Positions 10,546-19,522 of a stretch of 64,000 nt of DNA are shown one piece after another. Origin of the DNA: Desulfosoma sp. (lineage in GTDB: Bacteria > Desulfobacterota > Syntrophobacteria > Syntrophobacterales > DSM-9756). The stretch is from positions 1 to 64,000 of the forward strand of contig JBBFKY010000010.1 in assembly GCA_037481875.1 (NCBI GenBank), read 5' to 3'. The notes beneath the pieces are model-generated. The model did not search any database, was not told the origin of the DNA, and saw only the letters and a program-made list of their open reading frames with translations. The position numbers and the translations under genes were made by a program. Position 1 is the first letter of the stretch. Every line of letters starts with the position of its first letter.

Positions 10546-10633
10546 GGCGGCGCTTCATGGCCATGGATTCCCATGCCGATTCCTTTTCCCCGACCTCCGT
10601 GGATTGCGTACGGACCTGTTGGAGCACGCGCCC

Positions 10634-12064
10634 ATGCGAACAATACCAAAGATTCTCATCATCGACGATGAAGCAGGATTTCGAGGGGCCATCGCGCGAT
10701 TTTTAGGCAAGAACTACTCGGTTCACGAAGCGGGCACCGCTGCCGAAGGTATACGCCTAGCCCGGGAACTGGAGCCGGATCTGGTCTTGCTGGATATTGG
10801 ATTGCCGGACCAGAGCGGCTTGGACCTGCTGCCGCAGCTGAAAGAAGGAAGACCGTCACCGACGGTGATCATGGTGACGGCTTACGAGCAGGTTCGGGAC
10901 GTGGTGCAGGCCATGAAAAAAGGTGCCTTTGACTATCTTGTTAAACCCGTCGATCTGGAAGAATTTGAGGTCACGGTCAAACAAGCTCTGGAATACGCCA
11001 GTCTAAGGCATGAAGTGGAGCGGTTGCGTCAAGAAATGCAACGGCTTCAGCAAGTCCGTACCCTTGTGGGGAGTAGCCCCGCCTTCTTGGAAGCTCAACA
11101 GCTGGCTATTCGCAGCGCCCAAAGTCCTGACGCCGGTGTTCTTCTTCAAGGCGAAAGCGGGGTGGGCAAAGAATTGTTCGCCCGGCTGATCCATGCCGCG
11201 AGTCCTCGAGCCTCTTACCCCTTCGTGGCCCTCAATTGTGCCGTCTTTACGCCGGAAATCATTGAAAGTGAGCTCTTCGGCTACGAAAAGGGAGCCTTTA
11301 CCGGAGCGCGTGCGGAAGGGAAAAAAGGGCTGTTGGAAGCCGCCGATGGTGGCACTCTGTTTTTGGACGAGGTCGTTGATCTACCCCCGGAAGTGCAGGC
11401 CAAGCTTCTTCGAGTTTTGGAAGAGCACGAATTTTATCCGCTGGGGTCCACACGAAAGAAGACTGTGGACATTCGAGTGGTATCCGCCTGCAATCGTGAT
11501 CTATGGCAAGCCTGCGAAGAAGGCCTTTTTCGAAAAGACCTCTTTTTTCGTCTGGCAACCATTCAAATCGTTTTGCCGGCTCTTCGCCAACGCCGTGAAG
11601 ATATTCTGCCTTTGGCGCTCTTCTTTCTGGAACAATTCAACGACAAATACAAAAAAAAGTTTCGGGGAATCAGTGAAGAAGCGCAACAAGTCCTGCTTCA
11701 TCACGATTGGCCGGGAAACGTGCGTGAACTGAAAAACACCATGGAACGCATCGTTCTTTTGGAAGACGATGATGTGGTTCTCAAAAGACATTTCCATTTT
11801 CTCCAACCGTCCTCGGACCAAAACTCCGCCGTCAGCGCTTCCTTGCACGGAGGCTTTCTCGCGTGGGAAAACATGCCTCAAGATGGAATGTCCTTGGAAG
11901 AACTGGAACGAAACATCATTCAAGAAGTCTATGAAAGATGTGGCAGAAACAAGGCCAAGGCGGCGCGGTATTTAAGAATTCCAAGACATGTGCTCATTTA
12001 CCGCATGAAAAAATACGGTCTAGACCCTTCCGCTCGTTCGGGGATCCCCGAAAAATCACCGTAG
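10634..12064 (+). CDS. NtrC-family sigma-54-dependent response regulator
   Basis: A 476-residue transcription activator with three domains. The receiver (1-120) has the acidic pair at residues 11-12 and phospho-acceptor D54 in LLDIGLPD. The AAA+ sigma-54 interaction domain has Walker A from G173 (GESGVGKE), the GAFTGA loop and GGTLFLDEV. The Fis-type helix-turn-helix is at the C-terminus (NKAKAARYLRIPRHVLIYRM). ATG 10634 is preceded by GGAG; the TTG at 10604 is less likely. It is paired with the kinase upstream. Targets are unknown; no convincing -24/-12 promoter was found in the window. Confidence 0.92.
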   Translation: MRTIPKILIIDDEAGFRGAIARFLGKNYSVHEAGTAAEGIRLARELEPDLVLLDIGLPDQSGLDLLPQLKEGRPSPTVIMVTAYEQVRDVVQAMKKGAFDYLVKPVDLEEFEVTVKQALEYASLRHEVERLRQEMQRLQQVRTLVGSSPAFLEAQQLAIRSAQSPDAGVLLQGESGVGKELFARLIHAASPRASYPFVALNCAVFTPEIIESELFGYEKGAFTGARAEGKKGLLEAADGGTLFLDEVVDLPPEVQAKLLRVLEEHEFYPLGSTRKKTVDIRVVSACNRDLWQACEEGLFRKDLFFRLATIQIVLPALRQRREDILPLALFFLEQFNDKYKKKFRGISEEAQQVLLHHDWPGNVRELKNTMERIVLLEDDDVVLKRHFHFLQPSSDQNSAVSASLHGGFLAWENMPQDGMSLEELERNIIQEVYERCGRNKAKAARYLRIPRHVLIYRMKKYGLDPSARSGIPEKSP

Positions 12065-12324
12065 AATATTCATCACACACCCAAGAAATAGAGACTATTG
12101 TCCATGTCTTGAAAAGGCCTGCAACCGGCTTTCATGAAAAGCCTGCGGGAAGAAAACCGTTTAGAGGTTTGCAGAATATGGAGAGAATTCTCCATGGGGG
12201 GGCTGCACGAAACAGGAAGCCATCAAAGCACGGTTTTGAAGGCATGAAGTGGAAAGCTCTTTTTCGAACCTCCTGCTCATTTGGTATGCGTCTTGCAAAA
12301 GTTGAAAAAGCGAATGGAGGCGGT

Positions 12325-12783
12325 ATGCAGCGGAATCTCGTTTCGAGTGGGCGAATCCTCCTTGTGGAAAGTGATGCCCCATTCAGGCGTTCTTTGGAAA
12401 ATTGTGTGAAAAGGGCCGGGTACTCCTTTGACAGTTGCGGTACGTGTGATCAGGCGCGGCGGTTTGTTCAAACGAATGCCTACAACCTGTGCGTGGTGGA
12501 ATATCATCTAAGAGACGGCAACGGGGCGCGGCTTGTTGCGGAACTGAAGCAAGTGCAAGCGACTCTTCGAGCGGTTCTCATCTCCTTTTACGATTTCGAG
12601 TGGATTTCTCGCGATGTGGTTCCCGTGGCGGATCAGTTTCTCAAGAAACCCTTTGATTTGCACGACTTCGAGCGAGTTCTGAAATCTTTGACCACGATGG
12701 TTCATGCTCAAGCTCTCATGCGAGGACTCTCCAGTTCCCTAGACCAGGCACCGGCCCCCATTCTCAGGGAAGGGGTTCTCTAA
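12325..12783 (+). CDS. Single-domain degenerate receiver protein (Asp to Glu at the phosphorylation site)
   Basis: A 152-residue protein whose first 120 residues read as a CheY-like receiver: beta-1 ILLVESDAPFRR, beta-3 CVVEYHLRDGNG and the Lys loop QFLKKPFD. Against the neighbouring regulator, phospho-acceptor Asp is replaced by E59 and the Mg-binding acidic pair becomes E15-S16, while the conserved Lys remains. It therefore probably does not cycle through phosphorylation and may act as a fixed, phospho-mimetic partner. ATG 12325 follows TGGAGG, which fixes the start inside a longer open frame. It lies 260 bases after the NtrC-type gene and ends before a strong terminator. Function beyond the fold is unknown. 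Confidence 0.75.
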   Translation: MQRNLVSSGRILLVESDAPFRRSLENCVKRAGYSFDSCGTCDQARRFVQTNAYNLCVVEYHLRDGNGARLVAELKQVQATLRAVLISFYDFEWISRDVVPVADQFLKKPFDLHDFERVLKSLTTMVHAQALMRGLSSSLDQAPAPILREGVL

Positions 12784-12973
12784 GCGATGCGAATGCGGAA
12801 AGCGACCTGACACGTCGAATTCTTGCTCCAGAGGCGATCACACTCACGTGCCATGACTAACGACCTTAGCGACGGCGACACTTCATGTTCACGTTCCCCT
12901 TCAAGCTCAGGCGCGAACGGATGGCGCAAAACTCACGTTCCTGTTGAATCTTCCCAGAGCCCCCTTTCCCTCG

Positions 12974-13014
12974 AAAGGCCGCAGGGCCATGGCCCTGCGG
13001 CCTTTTGCTTTTTT
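12974..13014 (+). terminator. Strong palindromic terminator closing the regulator cluster
   Basis: AAAGGCCGCAGGGCC at 12974-12988 pairs perfectly with GGCCCTGCGGCCTTT across a 2-base centre, followed by TTTTGCTTTTTT. The symmetry would also work for minus-strand transcripts. Confidence 0.88.
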
Positions 13015-13081
13015 CTCATCGAACCTCGCCTTCATTGCCTCATATCAGTAAGGCTATCCCTTGCTTTGTGAGTTTTTTCTC

Positions 13082-13110
13082 TTGATGCCTTGACTGCTAA
13101 TGGGTATAAA
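13082..13110 (+). promoter_or_regulatory. Candidate sigma-70 promoter for the small HTH-like gene
   Basis: TTGATG at 13082-13087 and TATAAA at 13105-13110 are separated by 17 bases. The site sits about 100 bases upstream of ATG 13207 and just after the terminator, so the small gene probably has its own transcript. Confidence 0.5.
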
Positions 13111-13206
13111 AAATCAACTTGACTGCATGTATGTCTCGGCGAAAGGGGCGTTGCCGAATGGAATTGCTCCGGCAACTGATGTGGAATCGAGGTAAAGGAG
13201 GCTTCG

Positions 13207-13383
13207 ATGCTTGAAGTCAAAACGGAGCTTTTGGAAAAGCTGGCGCAAAAAGGAATGGATGTGCACACTCTTGCGCAGGCTATGGAATTCGATCCAGGAA
13301 TTCTCAAATTGTATCTGGTCAAGGACGATTACCCCATTCCCACACGCATCGTTAAAAAGATTGAAGAGGTTTTGGCCAACTAA
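13207..13383 (+). CDS. Small HTH-like protein (58 aa)
   Basis: A 58-residue frame with a strong AAAGGAGG site at about 13194-13201. Its centre (TLAQAMEFDPGILKLYL) followed by PIPTRIVKKIEEVL resembles the compact helical DNA-binding fold of Cro/lambda-repressor-like proteins, including the usual closing helix of XRE domains. The family could not be named. It stands alone, with a candidate promoter upstream and nearly 1 kb of non-coding DNA downstream, so it may be a monocistronic regulator. Good ribosome site and promoter make it likely to be real. Confidence 0.62.
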   Translation: MLEVKTELLEKLAQKGMDVHTLAQAMEFDPGILKLYLVKDDYPIPTRIVKKIEEVLAN

Positions 13384-14352
13384 TCCCTCAGATTTAGCCG
13401 ACGGGGATTGGTTCTGTAAATTCCCTAAGGCTTTGGAGGGCACATCCACACAAAAGGCATATTTCGCGCGAAACGTGAACGGCTTCAACTTGAAAAACTT
13501 CACCCTGAAGAGACCAAGAGACAGTCTCAGCATGTCGTGTCTACCACGTTTTGTGAGGATGCTCTTCTGCGCGCGCTCATGGAGGAGAGGCTCGTGAAGA
13601 TGCGACCCCTTGGGTCAGCGCCTTTTAAGGGTTTTGGACGGACATGCGGCGGCGTGTTCCGTCAAAGAGCAAGGATTTAGACTCTGCCCCTTTCTGTGGG
13701 GTGGTGACTCCCTCCGGCCGGTCAACGGTCGGCATGAACAACGCTCCCCATGAAACCTTTTATATGTAGATACGGATATGATCCGGTTTTATTGAAAAGA
13801 GGTCCCAGAGCGCGTTCTGTTGAGAAAAAGGAACTGGTTCTTCGATAATGAGTCAACCCCCGGGAGCTTGTCCAAGAACGCAGAATGGCCGCCGCGTCGC
13901 ATGCCGTTTTGAGGTGGTGCGAGGCGGCTCCTCGCCCCTATGAGGGGGAAACCGGGCTATTTCGTGGGAGAACAAGCCCTCCGGTCCGCTCATTTTGCGG
14001 GGGTCCCGCCCGCCTAAATGGCGGGTCATGGACCCGAGATGCCAGGAAAACAAAGGTTTTGGAGCGTACAGGCTAGGCGTGTCTCGCCCCTACGGGTTGG
14101 GCTGGAATGGCTCATTCTAAGTTCTCGGCAAGCCTTTTAGGATTCTTGCAGAAGGTTGGGTGTGCTTTCTGAAACTGTGTGTCGCTTGGTGAGGGGACGG
14201 TTGAAGCTTTTGGGCAGGCATACCCTTTTGCAGCGGACTTATTCCCAAGGTGTCTTAAGGGCGCCGACGGGTATCCGCCAAAGGGGTGGACTCCTCTTGA
14301 GCTTGGAAGCTCTGGAGGGATCAGGGAGACTGTATCGGAACAGGAGGCTTTG
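13384..14352 (+). other. Long non-coding gap upstream of the hydrogenase genes
   Basis: No convincing gene was found in these 969 bases. Around 13915-14095 there are GC-rich repeat-like stretches including CGAGGCGGCTCCTCG and TCTCGCCCCTACGGG, which resemble the palindromic elements at 36136 and in the 61-63 kb region. The last 200 bases should hold the hydrogenase promoter, but no standard -35/-10 pair stands out. An open frame running into hynB from 14179 lacks a ribosome site and is not taken as coding. Confidence 0.55.
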
Positions 14353-15303
14353 ATGGAACAGGAACGGAAGCTTCAGAAGAGCTTGGGGCCGAAGGGTGTA
14401 ACACGTCGTGACTTCATGAAGTTTTGCACCATGGTTTCGGCCGCCATGGGGTTGGCGCCGTCTTTTGCTCCGAAGATCGCCGAAGCGTTGACTTCGGGGC
14501 CAAGACCGCCGGTGGTGTACCTGCATTTTGCCGAGTGCACGGGATGTACGGAAGCTGTTCTGCGATCTACGTATCCCTGGATTGACGAACTGCTGCTGGA
14601 AACCATTTCTATGGACTATCATGAAACCATCATGGCTGCGGCTGGGCACAGTGTGGAGGAGGTGCTTCATCAAACCGTCAAGAAGTATGAAGGCAAATTC
14701 ATTTGTGTCGTGGAGGGTGCCATTCCGACCGCCGAAAACGGTATCTACGGCATGATCGGCGGGAAGACCATGCTAGAGATTGCCAAGGAAGTCTGCCCTA
14801 AATCTTTGGCGGTTCTGTGCATTGGAAGTTGTTCTTCTTTTGGTGGCGTTCAGGCAGCGGCGCCCAATCCTACGGGAGCCAAGAGTGTTTCCGAAGCTTT
14901 AGCGGATGTACTAAAGGTTCCAGTGGTGAACATTCCTGGATGTCCTCCCAATCCCATCAATTTCGTCGGCACCGTGGTCAACTATCTTTTGTTTGGCAAA
15001 CTTCCGGATCTGGACGCCCATAAAAGGCCGCTTTTTGCCTATGGCAAATCGGTGCATGACCAATGTCCTCGAAGATCCCATTTTGAAAACGGGGAATTCG
15101 TCAAGGAATGGGGATCTAAGGAAGCCCAGATGGGTTACTGCCTCTACGAATTGGGGTGTAAGGGACCTGAGACGTTCAATAATTGCCCCTTAGTCAAGTT
15201 CAATGACGGGACGAGCTGGCCGGTGGAGGCGGGGCATCCGTGCATCGGCTGCAGCGAACCTAATTTCTGGGATGCCATGTCGCCTTTTTATGAAAAGCTT
15301 TAG
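14353..15303 (+). CDS. hynB: Periplasmic [NiFe] hydrogenase small subunit (Tat-exported)
   Basis: The 316-residue electron-transfer subunit carries three Fe-S clusters and passes electrons from the Ni-Fe site. The N-terminus has a twin-arginine signal (TRRDFMKF, R18-R19) followed by a hydrophobic stretch and AEA, so the heterodimer is exported folded. The proximal cluster motif ECTGCTE (C62, C65) is present, followed by GSCSSFGG and IPGCPPNP; the C-terminal half carries HDQC and [12 protein letters not shown] for the other clusters. ATG 14353 after AGGAGG gives the correct signal peptide. hynA follows after 57 bases. A dedicated cytochrome partner is not adjacent. Confidence 0.94.
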   Translation: MEQERKLQKSLGPKGVTRRDFMKFCTMVSAAMGLAPSFAPKIAEALTSGPRPPVVYLHFAECTGCTEAVLRSTYPWIDELLLETISMDYHETIMAAAGHSVEEVLHQTVKKYEGKFICVVEGAIPTAENGIYGMIGGKTMLEIAKEVCPKSLAVLCIGSCSSFGGVQAAAPNPTGAKSVSEALADVLKVPVVNIPGCPPNPINFVGTVVNYLLFGKLPDLDAHKRPLFAYGKSVHDQCPRRSHFENGEFVKEWGSKEAQMGYCLYELGCKGPETFNNCPLVKFNDGTSWPVEAGHPCIGCSEPNFWDAMSPFYEKL

Positions 15304-15360
15304 CCTGCTTGTTCAAGCTGAAGCCTTAACCAGCAAACCCGCCTCAAGGAGAGACGAAAG

Positions 15361-17001
15361 ATGGCAGAACGTATCGTGGTCGATCCCATTACGAGGATCG
15401 AGGGACATTTGAGAATCGAAGTTGAGGTCGCCAATGGAAAGGTGACCAACGCATGGAGCAGTTCCACGCTGTTTCGTGGCTTGGAAATTATCCTCAAAGG
15501 ACGTGACCCTCGGGATGCCTGGCTCTTTACACAGCGTGCCTGTGGTGTCTGCACCTATGTTCACGGATTGGCCTCCATTCGGTGTGTGGATAATGCGGTC
15601 GGGGTCACCATTCCCGACAATGCTCGACTCATTCGCAACCTGCTCATGGGAGCGCAATTCCTGCACGATCATATCGTGCATTTCTACCACCTGCATGCCT
15701 TGGATTGGGTGGATGTCGTCAGTGCCCTCAAGGCTGATCCCGTCAAAGCTTCTAAGATCGCCAACGATGTTTCGCCGGCGCCCAAGAGTGGCCCGAGCGA
15801 TTTCAAAGCGGTGCAAGCGCGGTTGCAAAAATTCGTGGATAGCGGCCAGTTGGGGCTTTTTGCCAACGGATATTGGGGCCATCCCGCTTACAAGCTTCCT
15901 CCTGAAGTCAACCTGATCGCCGCCGCTCATTATCTGGAAGCCTTGCGGCAGCAAGCTCGAACCGCTCGAATGCACGCCATTTTTGGGGCCAAGAACCCAC
16001 ACTTGCAGACTTTGGTGGTAGGTGGCGTGAGTTGTGCTGCGGATCTCAATGCCGACCGCATTTCCGAGTTTTTGTATTTGTGGAAGGAAACCATGGACTT
16101 CGTCAACAATGTCTATATTCCGGACTTGTTGGCGATAGCGGGTTTTTATAAAGATTGGGGATCCATCGGCGGAACGACCAACTTCCTGTGTTACGGGGAG
16201 TTTCCTCAGAGTGCCAAGGAACCGGAAAGTCTCTTTTTCCCGCGTGGGGCCATCTTCAAACGTAACCTAGCCAAAGCGGAAGCAGTGGATCCGGCCAAGA
16301 TCACCGAACATGTCAAACACAGCTGGTACGAAGGCGACGGCGCTCTTAACCCTGCTCAGGGAGAAACCAAGCCCAAGTACACCAAGTTGGATACGGCCGA
16401 TCGATACAGCTGGATGAAAGCACCTCGCTACAACGGGGAACCCATGGAAGTTGGACCGTTGGCACGAGTTCTGGTGGCTTACGCCAAAGGTCATGAGCCG
16501 ACCAAAAAGGCCGTGGACGGCGTCCTCAAGCAACTGGGTATTCCCGCGGAAGCCTTGTTCTCTACCCTGGGCCGGACCGCCGCTCGAGCCGTTGAAACCA
16601 AGATCATCGGAGAGGCCATGGAAGGCTGGATTATGCAGCTGGTGGAAAACCTCAAGAAAGGGGACACCAAAACCTTTGAGCCTTACCAGATGCCTGAAAG
16701 CGGCCAGGGCATGGGTCTGAACGATGTGCCGCGTGGAGCCTTGGGGCATTGGATTGAAATCAAGGGCAAGAAAATCGCCAATTACCAACTGGTGGTGCCT
16801 TCCACGTGGAACTTGGGACCTCGATGTGCCGCCAACAAGCCCGGTCCTGTGGAGGAAGCTCTTATTGGAACGCCTGTGGCCGATCCCAAACGCCCGGTGG
16901 AAATCCTTCGCACTGTTCACTCTTTTGACCCATGTATTGCCTGCGGTGTCCATGTGATTGATCCGGAAAGCAACCAGGTATATAAGTTCAAAGTCGTGTA
17001 G
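15361..17001 (+). CDS. hynA: [NiFe] hydrogenase large (catalytic) subunit
   Basis: A 546-residue catalytic subunit that oxidises H2 or reduces protons. Both Ni ligand pairs are seen: C61 and C64 in RACGVC and C525 and C528 in DPCIACGVH. All four are Cys, so it is not the NiFeSe type. The last 15 residues after H531 form the extension that the maturation protease removes, and that protease gene is next. RIEGHLRIEVE at the N-terminus is typical. GGAGAG lies upstream of ATG 15361. It should be exported by riding on the Tat signal of the small subunit. Confidence 0.96.
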   Translation: MAERIVVDPITRIEGHLRIEVEVANGKVTNAWSSSTLFRGLEIILKGRDPRDAWLFTQRACGVCTYVHGLASIRCVDNAVGVTIPDNARLIRNLLMGAQFLHDHIVHFYHLHALDWVDVVSALKADPVKASKIANDVSPAPKSGPSDFKAVQARLQKFVDSGQLGLFANGYWGHPAYKLPPEVNLIAAAHYLEALRQQARTARMHAIFGAKNPHLQTLVVGGVSCAADLNADRISEFLYLWKETMDFVNNVYIPDLLAIAGFYKDWGSIGGTTNFLCYGEFPQSAKEPESLFFPRGAIFKRNLAKAEAVDPAKITEHVKHSWYEGDGALNPAQGETKPKYTKLDTADRYSWMKAPRYNGEPMEVGPLARVLVAYAKGHEPTKKAVDGVLKQLGIPAEALFSTLGRTAARAVETKIIGEAMEGWIMQLVENLKKGDTKTFEPYQMPESGQGMGLNDVPRGALGHWIEIKGKKIANYQLVVPSTWNLGPRCAANKPGPVEEALIGTPVADPKRPVEILRTVHSFDPCIACGVHVIDPESNQVYKFKVV

Positions 17002-17033
17002 CGGGCTCAGATAAAAATCGGCTAGCATGGAAA

Positions 17034-17063
17034 GGGGATTCCGGCCTCACCGGCGGAATCCCC
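17034..17063 (+). other. Intercistronic hairpin between hynA and the protease gene
   Basis: GGGGATTCCG at 17034-17043 pairs perfectly with CGGAATCCCC at 17054-17063 over a 10-base loop. No U-run follows, so it is more likely an mRNA stability or processing element that sets the ratio of structural subunits to maturation proteins than a full terminator. Confidence 0.6.
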
Positions 17064-17089
17064 TGTTCCATTCCAAAGGGATAGATGGT

Positions 17090-17656
17090 ATGGGTTTGGC
17101 ATCCCCCAAAATCTTGGTCCTTGGTGTGGGCAATGTCCTTTTGAAGGATGAGGGGCTCGGCGTGCATCTTGTGCGTCGGCTTGAGGCTTCTTATGCTTTT
17201 TCTGAAAATGTTGAGCTGATGGACGGCGGGACATTGGGCCTTCGGCTCTTGGACCCCATTTCCCAAGCGGATCATGTGATCGTGATTGACGCCATTCAAA
17301 AGGGCGAGGCGCCGGGAACGGTGCACAGAATCTCGGCGGAAGATCTTTCGAAAAAGGTGACGTTTAAGAATTCCATTCACCAGTTGGACTTAGTGGAAAC
17401 TTTAGCCTACGCGGAAGTGCTTGGACAGCGTCCCAGTTGTATTATTATGGGCATGGAACCCCTGGATATAGAACCATGGGGCATCACCTTGACGGCGCCC
17501 GTGGCGGCTAACTTGAAGCAATTGGAAACCCTGGTCTTGGAGGAAATCCAAAAAGCGGGCGGGTCCTGGCTGCCGAGGTTTTTAGAGGTGAATCAAAAAG
17601 GTGAGGTGACGGATTATGTGTTTGGCGATTCCGGCGGAGATCCTAGAGATCCATGA
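17090..17656 (+). CDS. hyaD: Hydrogenase maturation protease (HyaD/HynC family)
   Basis: A 188-residue endopeptidase that trims the C-terminal extension of the large subunit after Ni insertion. The N-terminal motif LGVGNVLLKDEGLGVHLV with its metal-binding Glu/Asp is characteristic, followed by LMDGGTLG and the VIVIDAI strand. ATG 17090 follows AAAGGG. The frame is open further upstream, but those residues run through the hairpin and are unlike the family. hypC starts inside its last 41 bases, so the two are translationally linked. Confidence 0.92.
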   Translation: MGLASPKILVLGVGNVLLKDEGLGVHLVRRLEASYAFSENVELMDGGTLGLRLLDPISQADHVIVIDAIQKGEAPGTVHRISAEDLSKKVTFKNSIHQLDLVETLAYAEVLGQRPSCIIMGMEPLDIEPWGITLTAPVAANLKQLETLVLEEIQKAGGSWLPRFLEVNQKGEVTDYVFGDSGGDPRDP

Positions 17657-17837
17657 CGAAATGGCGACGGTGAAGGTGGGTGGCGCCGTGCGTAAAGCAT
17701 CTCTCACGCTCCTGCCCGATGAAGCCTCGGTAGGTGACTATGTCATCGTCCATGCGGGTTTTGCTTTGCACAAAGTGGATCCTCACGAGGCGGAAGAATC
17801 TTTGCGCTTGCTACGTGAGTTAGCGGCTCATGCGTGA
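17616..17837 (+). CDS. hypC: Hydrogenase assembly chaperone HypC
   Basis: A 73-residue HypC/HupF protein starting MCLAIPAEI, with the essential Cys at position 2. It then has VKVGGAVRKASL and GDYVIVHAGFALHKVD. HypC binds the immature large subunit and helps deliver the Fe(CN)2CO group with HypD. It overlaps the protease gene by 41 bases. No other hyp genes are in the window, so this copy is likely dedicated to the adjacent hydrogenase. Confidence 0.95.
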   Translation: MCLAIPAEILEIHDEMATVKVGGAVRKASLTLLPDEASVGDYVIVHAGFALHKVDPHEAEESLRLLRELAAHA

Positions 17838-17862
17838 CGTTCCAGACGGTACCTTTTCTGAT

Positions 17863-19263
17863 TTAGAAATCGGCATGGCCTGGTGTGCGTGGAAACGGGA
17901 TGACCTCTCGAATATTTCCCAAGCCGGTTACAAACTGCACCAGGCGTTCTAGTCCTAGACCGAAACCGGAATGAGGGGCCGAGCCGAATTCGCGAAGATC
18001 CACGTACCAGCCGTAGGCTTCGGGAGAAATGCCCTTACGCTCCATTTGTTCGAGAAGCACGTCCCGCCTTTCTTCCCTTTGAGATCCCCCGATGATTTCA
18101 CCGACTCGGGGCACTAAAACATCCATGGCTGCCACTGTTTTTCCGTCGTCGTTGACTCTCATGTAAAACGGCTTGAGGTCTCGAGGAAAATCAATCACGG
18201 CCACCGGGCGTCGAAATTTTTTCTCCGTCAAATAGCGTTCGTGTTCCGATTGAAGGTCCGTGCCCCATTCCACGGGAAAAGCAAAGGGTTCCTTTGACTT
18301 CTTAAGGATATGGACCGCTTCGGTATAGGGAATCACTTCAAAGGCTTGATCTGCGACGACCTTCAGGGATTCCATCAAGCCGGGTTCCACGAATCGACAA
18401 AAAAACGAAAGATCTTCTTGCGCGTGTTCCAAAAGGTCTGAGACCAGGTATTGAAGGAATCTTTGAGCCAGATCGAGGTCATCTTGAAGGTCCGCAAAAG
18501 CCATTTCTGGTTCAACCATCCAAAATTCCGCCAGATGGCGGCTGGTATTGGAATTTTCAGCTCGAAAAGTGGGCCCGAAGGTGTAGACCTTGCCGAGAGC
18601 CAAGGCATAGATTTCTGCTTGAAGCTGTCCGCTGACGGTAAGAAATGTGGGTTTCTGAAAAAAGTCCTGCATAAAGGCAGAGGCTGCAGATTCCGTCACA
18701 GGTTCGGCCGGGTTCAAGGTGGTTACGCGAAAGACTTCGCCTGCCCCTTCACAATCACTGGTAGTGATGATGGGCGTATGCACATAGAAAAAGCCTTCCT
18801 GTTGAAAGAAGGTGTGAATGGCATAGCTGAGGCGGTTTCGAATGCGGGCGACGGCACTCAGAGTGTTGGTGCGTGGTCGCAGGTGAGCGATGGTTCTAAG
18901 GAATTCAAAGCTATGGCGTTTCTTTTGCAAGGGATACCGCGCCGGGTCGGCCCATCCGAAAAGAACGATGTCTTGAGCTAAGAGTTCGATGCTTTGGCCC
19001 TTGCCGGGCGATGGTGTGATGGTGCCGTGAATTTCCACGGCGGAACCTGTGGTCAGCCGTTCCGCTACGGCTGCCAGATGGGGGCGGTCCCTGTCCAGGA
19101 TCACCTGAAGGTTGCGAAGGCATGAGCCGTCATTGAGTTCGACGAAGCTCACGCCGGCTTTGGAGTCCCTTCGAGTTCGAACCCAACCTTGAACCACCAC
19201 ATCTTTTTCCTGGTAGTGGGATTCGTTTCTGAAAATGTCTGCTATGCGAACGCCCTTGTGCAT
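17863..19263 (-). CDS. asnS: Asparaginyl-tRNA synthetase
   Basis: A class II synthetase of 466 residues, the same length as E. coli AsnS. It has an N-terminal OB-fold (VVVQGWVRTRRDSKAGVSF) and class II motif 2 with the Asn-specific FRAENSNTSRHLAEFW. Motif 3 is GLGLERLVQFVTGL, and the protein ends near PRTPGHADF. The start is taken at 19263 (MHKGVRIADIF), preceded on the minus strand by GGGAGG; an open extension to 19404 has no such support. Convergent with hypC (25-base gap) and divergent from waaA. Confidence 0.96.
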   Translation of the reverse strand: MHKGVRIADIFRNESHYQEKDVVVQGWVRTRRDSKAGVSFVELNDGSCLRNLQVILDRDRPHLAAVAERLTTGSAVEIHGTITPSPGKGQSIELLAQDIVLFGWADPARYPLQKKRHSFEFLRTIAHLRPRTNTLSAVARIRNRLSYAIHTFFQQEGFFYVHTPIITTSDCEGAGEVFRVTTLNPAEPVTESAASAFMQDFFQKPTFLTVSGQLQAEIYALALGKVYTFGPTFRAENSNTSRHLAEFWMVEPEMAFADLQDDLDLAQRFLQYLVSDLLEHAQEDLSFFCRFVEPGLMESLKVVADQAFEVIPYTEAVHILKKSKEPFAFPVEWGTDLQSEHERYLTEKKFRRPVAVIDFPRDLKPFYMRVNDDGKTVAAMDVLVPRVGEIIGGSQREERRDVLLEQMERKGISPEAYGWYVDLREFGSAPHSGFGLGLERLVQFVTGLGNIREVIPFPRTPGHADF

Positions 19264-19522
19264 GGGTAAAGAAACCTCCCTTGACTGAGAACAGGCCCAA
19301 GGCTTCGGGGCCCTCGTGAACTCCTTTTGAACCGTGAGGCATCGCCTTCTTGAAAGCAAGCCGTGGCTTTCACGGTGGGCACTGTCGAGCACCGGCTTTG
19401 ACAAGCCTCAAGGGATTCTGGTAACGGTGCCCTCACAGCCTTGAACCGTGGGGACCGAGGCTTCGTCATCAATCTCGAGGTTTTCTTAAAATGGAAGGCC
19501 CTGAAAGGGCAAGGAGAATCCC

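Noticed and set aside
12823-13071. Small gene across the terminator after the degenerate receiver
   Set aside because: It runs through a perfect terminator palindrome and has no ribosome site.
14216-14232. Sigma-54 promoter (GGCAT...TTTTGCA) before hynB
   Set aside because: GG and GC are 13 bases apart instead of 12, a spacing that sigma-54 does not tolerate well.
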